Shown here: piece by piece, positions 59,401 through 64,000 of the stretch | How positions within the stretch are numbered: position 1 is the first letter of the stretch | Layout: the number at the start of each line of letters is the position of its first letter | Assembly (NCBI GenBank): GCA_009767595.1 | Contig: VSDK01012849.1 | Span: forward strand, 99,232 to 163,231 | Direction of reading: 5' to 3' | Origin: Symbiodinium kawagutii | Taxonomy: Eukaryota; Sar; Dinophyceae; Suessiales; Symbiodiniaceae | DNA: 64,000 nucleotides | Made by a program: the position numbers and the translations under genes | Notes under the pieces: model-generated | What the model saw: the letters and a program-made list of their open reading frames with translations, nothing else | Databases searched by the model: none | What the model was told of the DNA's origin: nothing

Positions 59401-61244
59401 GTATGTTCGGTTACGGGTCAAGGTCGAAAGGGCGGCAATGATGAACCCTTTTAAGCCAGTTGGCTTTGATTGATTATCACCAACAGTGGATTCCCTGGAT
59501 CCACAGGTTTTTTTATTTTGTGGATTTGTGGTAATCAACTTGATATGAACAGATGTGAAGCCTAGACTTCATTGCATGCGACTGATGTGCTTGGCAAAAA
59601 CAAAATAGTTCTGTGACTGTCTTCAATTGTTTTTTACATATTTGATTGGAATTTGATTTTGGGCTTAGCACTGCAATGATCGCAGATGTATGGCCACGCC
59701 ATGTCTCATCCATGGACCTCGAGGGAGCTTCTAAATAGGCCAAAGTCGTTGGTAACTAAAGCGCGGATCCCCCAGAAAAGCATTCGCTCGGAAATGAGAA
59801 AGGTCACCCACCCCTGGAACGTTAAACTGCGTTTGTGTGTGTGTGTGTTTGTGTTGGTGTCTTTGCCTCTTTTGACGTTTTTTGATCTCCTATTGCGTCA
59901 TGAGTGTATGTATAACAGCTTGTGACCATTACAACCATAGAACAAACTGAACCGTATGTCAAAACAGATCAGATAAATGTATTGCAGTCATACCCAGATT
60001 TCACTAGGAAACAGAAGATGAGCAATTGTCAAGCATGAACTGCAAATTCCTAGCGTCGAGTCGACGTCGTGACACAGGGGAAGCACAAACGGGGATCATT
60101 CGCACTGGGCGCGTGACAGAGCCGGTTGCATTTCAATCAATCTGTGACTTTTCATGCTTTAGCAGCTACTTGGTTGGACTTGAGGAGGGGGGCGAGGTTC
60201 AAGTGTGGCACAAGGATGCTGGGTGTCTAGGGAGTTGTCGTGAAAGTCACTCTATCGTGCAAAGCATATCAATTTTGATGCTAACATGGCCAACACTTGT
60301 AAATTTCAATCAGATCATTCAGTGGATTTGATCAGTGGGACGCAGAGAAACAATCTATAAGCATGCAGATAATCATCCAAAACTAGATAACTAGATATCA
60401 TACTCCTCATGTTCGATATTTGAACCATTTACCTATTGGGGATGGTCCAATTTGATACTCGCAAGGACGGTTCTACGCAAACCAACCAAGGATACCAATC
60501 AGTCCTACGAGCAGCAACACAGGCTGAAGGATGGTTCGCTGGCAAAATCCAAGGCTGACTACGGTGAGTTGTTTAATTGTACTACCAATCTTGGGGGGGC
60601 CAGGCTGATTGTAGCTGATGCATGCTGATATTGCCAAGACAGTTTCGTTTTTTTCTGTTCTGCCTGGCTCTGCATTTGAAGAAACATGAGAAGCCTGTGA
60701 ATAAGATGTCATGGCATGTGTGCAGGCCTCATCCCAGGGGGGAAGTCCGTTGAGGTTGAGAAGACACACTTGCTGCAGAGGACTCTGTAATTTGTCAGTT
60801 ATCGACTACCAGAATTTGTCTCTCAAGCACCCATAGCCACAACAAATTGTCCACAAACAGCCATAACAAATCCTCCAGGAAACTAACACCGACCCTTCCA
60901 ACTAGAGATTTGGGGGCGCCTATGGAAGTTTTCAGGAGTGCAAGCATATTGATACCATACTTGTGATGATGTGCCCGTGACATTTGGGCTGCTGCCAGAC
61001 AGGTCGTTGGCTTGAGCTGGAACTGACTGCCTGAAGGGTGGCATACACTCTGGTGAACTAAGTTGGAGTCTAAAAACATCTAAAGACCATATTTTTTGTA
61101 TAGGTAAAACCATTGGAAATGGTGGATTTGCTACTCCAGGTTAGTTTGCCAGAGGGAAACGCCATTTACAGCACGGTGATGCAATGCAATGCAATGCGCG
61201 CACACACACATGTATCCTAGTTGTGCATATGCAATGCACACAAT
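59401..61244. other. no clear gene
   Basis: Plus frames at 59686-59925 and 60026-60331 contain short GC-richer parts (for example KSIRSEMRK between CCCAG and AAG|GTCACC). Minus frames at 60473-60769 and 60795-61113 overlap without domains. Confidence 0.3.
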
Positions 61245-61245
61245 T

Positions 61246-61294
61246 TTGATTTTGGATGGTTGGCTTTTTCAGAAGGGTTGAAACCACCAATCAG
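61246..61294 (+). mobile_element. family C right-half fragment
   Basis: GGATGGTTGGCTTTTTCAGA and TTGAAACCACCAATCAG. Confidence 0.55.
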
Positions 61295-61611
61295 TATACA
61301 TGCCCATAGTCACATACTGATACTCAAGAAAACGATGCCAACTGACTGATACGCCAGAATAAAACCCCACCTGAGCCCTTGAAGACGACAAGTTACATCG
61401 TTTTCCCGGTTCTCAGAACAGCTGTCCATTGACCGGCTCAGGTTTCAGAATAGAACGAACTGGTGAGCGCTTTTGCAATTTTGTCTGTTGCACCTTGGCA
61501 GAGAGGTTGGGGCAGATGCACAGAGACATGTCGCACGGGTTCGCGCGAATCGTGAACGTTAATGGAATTCACGATGTCAAAGGATCATTTGTTTTGACAA
61601 TCTAAATGCGT

Positions 61612-61911
61612 TTACAAGCAGATTGGTCTCTCCTTCAGCACCCCCCCAAGCATCCTAAAGAATGAAAAGGACAGTGCAAGCGTAGCAAGGATCAACACCA
61701 CTATTTCATGCTTGCCATTGACCCATCCAGTGTGGGCTTCTTGTTTGAATCGGTCTCTTAAAAGCTTAGCAAGTGCCACGCCCCAGGTACAGTATCTTGA
61801 GCAGCGATTGGTGGCGAGCTGGAGGCACTCAAGAGCCCGTTTCGGGTAGAGCTTGCCCCGGCGCCGCGTCATGTCGACGTGCACGTGTTCCGTACGCAAC
61901 ATCCGAAGCAT
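61612..61911 (-). CDS. 99-codon minus frame with membrane segment, contested
   Basis: HVDMTRRRGKLYPKRALECL then LATNRCSRYCTWGVALAKLL and a hydrophobic IVVLILATLALSFSFFRMLG. Coding-like, but the same DNA carries an equally convincing plus-strand frame; only one can be real. Confidence 0.3.
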   Translation of the reverse strand: MLRMLRTEHVHVDMTRRRGKLYPKRALECLQLATNRCSRYCTWGVALAKLLRDRFKQEAHTGWVNGKHEIVVLILATLALSFSFFRMLGGVLKERPICL

Positions 61912-61953
61912 TTTCGGTCGACCGAAGCCAGGGGGGGCTTGGCCAACGGCTGA
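61805..61953 (+). CDS. candidate plus-strand exon, contested
   Basis: Behind a GAGCAG the frame reads GGELEALKSPFRVELAPAPR, HVDVHVFRTQHPKHFRSTEA, RGGLANG to TGA. GC-rich third positions and strand agreement with the other islands favour it. It overlaps the minus-strand 99-codon frame. Confidence 0.4.
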
Positions 61954-62850
61954 GGCCTGGACTTCTGGTTGACCCCGAGAACTCCAATTGGTCTAAAGCA
62001 TAGTCCTTGTAAAGCATAGTGAGTTTCATGTCAAAAACAGAAAGCAGAATGAGTTTCAGCTGTCAAACATATTCATATCTTTTGGAGGTGAGCCGAGCAG
62101 TACATTTTGATGCAAATATTTGTGAAAGCTCACGCCTGAACTTTCCGCGGAGCAGCATGAGGGGTGAGAACGGCAGCTTTCCAAGAACAGCCTGTGACGC
62201 AATGTCAGTTTGGCTCTGTGGGCAACAGCCCAAGTCTCACAATGCTCTAGGGAAGTGATTGGAAGTTCCGGAAATGCTGTAATGTCAATCTAGGGTTGAA
62301 GAAGATCGAAGAAGTGGAGCCATCTGAAACAAAATGCCTAGAAGCTGTGGAGTGAGTTGCGGCCTGTGCGATTTGGCTACGTTCATGCTGATTTCACCCA
62401 GCTTAATCTTGGACGCCACAACTTGGATAGATCGCCCGCTGATTTGGCATCCTAGGAGAGTCTAGGAGACCGGGTATGCTTTGGCCTCAGGGTCTTCAGC
62501 CAGAAATTGAGAAGGAAAAATGAACTGTCAAGGTACAATCTGATAAATATGTCTAAACGAATAAACAAATACATGTAATTCTGCATGTGCATATACATAT
62601 GTATATATACATGTTATATGATATGATTGATTATGTATACATGAATGTCACGTGAGTTGATGTGGCTACGTATTAGGTGTTCGATTCACGAATAAGAACA
62701 TCTTGAGTGTACTGTGAATGGAGGTGCTACCGGTCTTACTCCAGGATGTCAAGCCACTCTCTTCGCCAATCGTTGTGTTTAATCATGAAGGATTTCATGG
62801 ATAGATTGACACAATGATGGGTGAACTTGCAAGTCTTTCAACCATACAAC
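61954..62850. other. no gene recognised
   Basis: Short frames, a TATATA/CATGTAT tract near 62575-62645. Confidence 0.45.
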
Positions 62851-62911
62851 AGGGGCCAACCAATGGTTTATATGGGATGATTTTGGGGTACCCCTATTTT
62901 GGGAAACGGCC
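62851..62911 (-). mobile_element. family B right-half fragment
   Basis: ACCAATGGTTTATATGGGAT and GGGGTACCCCTATTTTGGGA; left arm missing. Confidence 0.6.
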
Positions 62912-63307
62912 ACATGATCGTTGGTTGTTGTATCTCTTGATCTTTGAAGCTCTGAAATTGCTTCCTTTCATGTTCACTCTATCGTTGGTGGCTGCCACCC
63001 TTGAACGGACAGATATCAATGCCCTCACTTTGCTGTGGGTCAAAAACATTCCCAGCAATTGGGACTTGACATCGGTGACTCCAGGTAAACTCATATCCAT
63101 CGAGCAAATTTGGGCAATGACACCACCATTAGACGTCTTGGCATGTGGTGACTGCTGGAGGGTCTCAAGTGTGAAGATGTCATCAAGAGCAAACTGGACA
63201 GATTGTTTTCCCTGACAGAATTTTTCCTGTCTGAAGAAGTTGAGGCGGCCTTTAACACGCTTACCAGAGGTATTCTGCAGGCCATGCACAGCACACACTT
63301 GATGCCA
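62912..63307. other. opposed open frames between two MITEs
   Basis: A 150-codon minus frame (62894-63346) and a 133-codon plus frame (62814-63215) face each other between a B fragment and an A element. The minus one has mixed helical sequence (KQSVQFALDDIFTLETLQQS). Both extend into the mobile elements, so full-length coding is doubtful. Confidence 0.25.
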
Positions 63308-63422
63308 TGCAAGGGTCAAAGCAACCCCGTACCCCTGGTTCCCCATTACTAACCATTGTTTTCCCTATAAAGTGGTTGGTTATTACCCCCCATTATCGTT
63401 GGTCAATATTGACCCATTGCCA
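63308..63422 (-). mobile_element. family A inverted-repeat element
   Basis: TGCAAGGGTCA left variant, GTACCCCTGGTTCCCC core, TTGACCCATTGCCA right end. Confidence 0.8.
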
Positions 63423-64000
63423 CTTCTGGAATTTCCACTCCACTGGGACGGACACCAAGCGTGGTCTCCGTTCAACCAGGGACCCCAGACAGTCTGCTCG
63501 GGTGCTGCGGTGTGCTGATCATTGAAAATCAAGCAGCCGTAAGAATGGGACCATGCTCGATGACTGTTTTCGACTCAGGAGATTGGTGGAGGGAGCTTTG
63601 TGTAAATTTGATGATATTCTGTTGTTTTTAGATTTCTGGACAGGTAATCCAACAGTTTTTGGCAGCGTAAATGATGGATTTTGCATAGTCGTTGTACCCT
63701 TTGCCTTTGATTAAACACATCGCCATTCTTAAGAGACTGGTAATCAATCTCCAAAACCCGCTGTTAGAGGGGTAGTGTTTACTGTATACTAAAGTATAAC
63801 CACGACAATTTCGAAAGAGGGTGGCTACAACTGTATCAGTTTTGCATCATTACACGCTACAGTGACTCTTGTATTCTTGATAACCCGGCTCATCAGTCCT
63901 AGCTTATAGCCAGTAAAAACTGGGAACCAAATTCTGGAGGTTGCATTTATTTTGGATTTGTTGAGATAGCTGCTATTTGCTCACGGAAAACCGTGGCAGC
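63423..64000. other. no gene recognised
   Basis: Only short frames up to the end of the window. Confidence 0.5.

Overview
This window looks like nuclear DNA of a dinoflagellate. Four things point that way: a perfect 22-base dinoflagellate spliced-leader sequence fused to an intronless reading frame at 10734; a Ty1/copia polyprotein with an extra methyltransferase-like block between protease and integrase; an interstitial TTTAGGG/TTTTAGGG telomere-type tract; and very short GC-rich exon-like islands in AT-rich DNA packed with small inverted-repeat elements. The species cannot be named from sequence alone. No tRNA, rRNA, CRISPR array or bacterial-type operon was found. A 10-base N gap at 55686-55695 marks an assembly join.

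The only long intact coding block is a copia-type LTR retrotransposon on the minus strand at 25590-32829. It has two identical 127-128 bp LTRs, a 4-base target duplication (GTCA), a primer-binding site resembling initiator-Met tRNA, a gag-protease-MTase-like-integrase ORF, an integrase-RT-RNase H ORF offset by one -1 frameshift, and an extra 192-codon ORF before the 3' LTR. It is apparently a very young insertion.

At about 10.7-12.4 kb a spliced-leader relic precedes a 1.7 kb intronless region. Its protein-like reading switches frame twice, so I read it as a reverse-transcribed, decaying mRNA copy.

The rest is a mosaic of four main families of roughly 100-125 bp inverted-repeat elements (called A, B, C and D here) plus rarer ones (E, F, G, H). 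Families A and C carry GT near the left end and AG near the right end. Family A/D elements sit again and again directly behind plus-strand coding islands whose reading frame stays open exactly up to the element's GG|GTCA. This is what introner-like (intron-creating) transposable elements would look like. About 25 candidate plus-strand exons (typically 60-175 bp, usually AG|G at the left and GT at the right) are listed. They suggest one or more intron-rich plus-strand genes, but the islands cannot be chained into a transcript without RNA data and most gave no recognisable domain.

A further notable structure at 34085-34520 is a family C element split by a 328 bp element. That insert has its own 28 bp terminal inverted repeats and carries the telomere-like tract.
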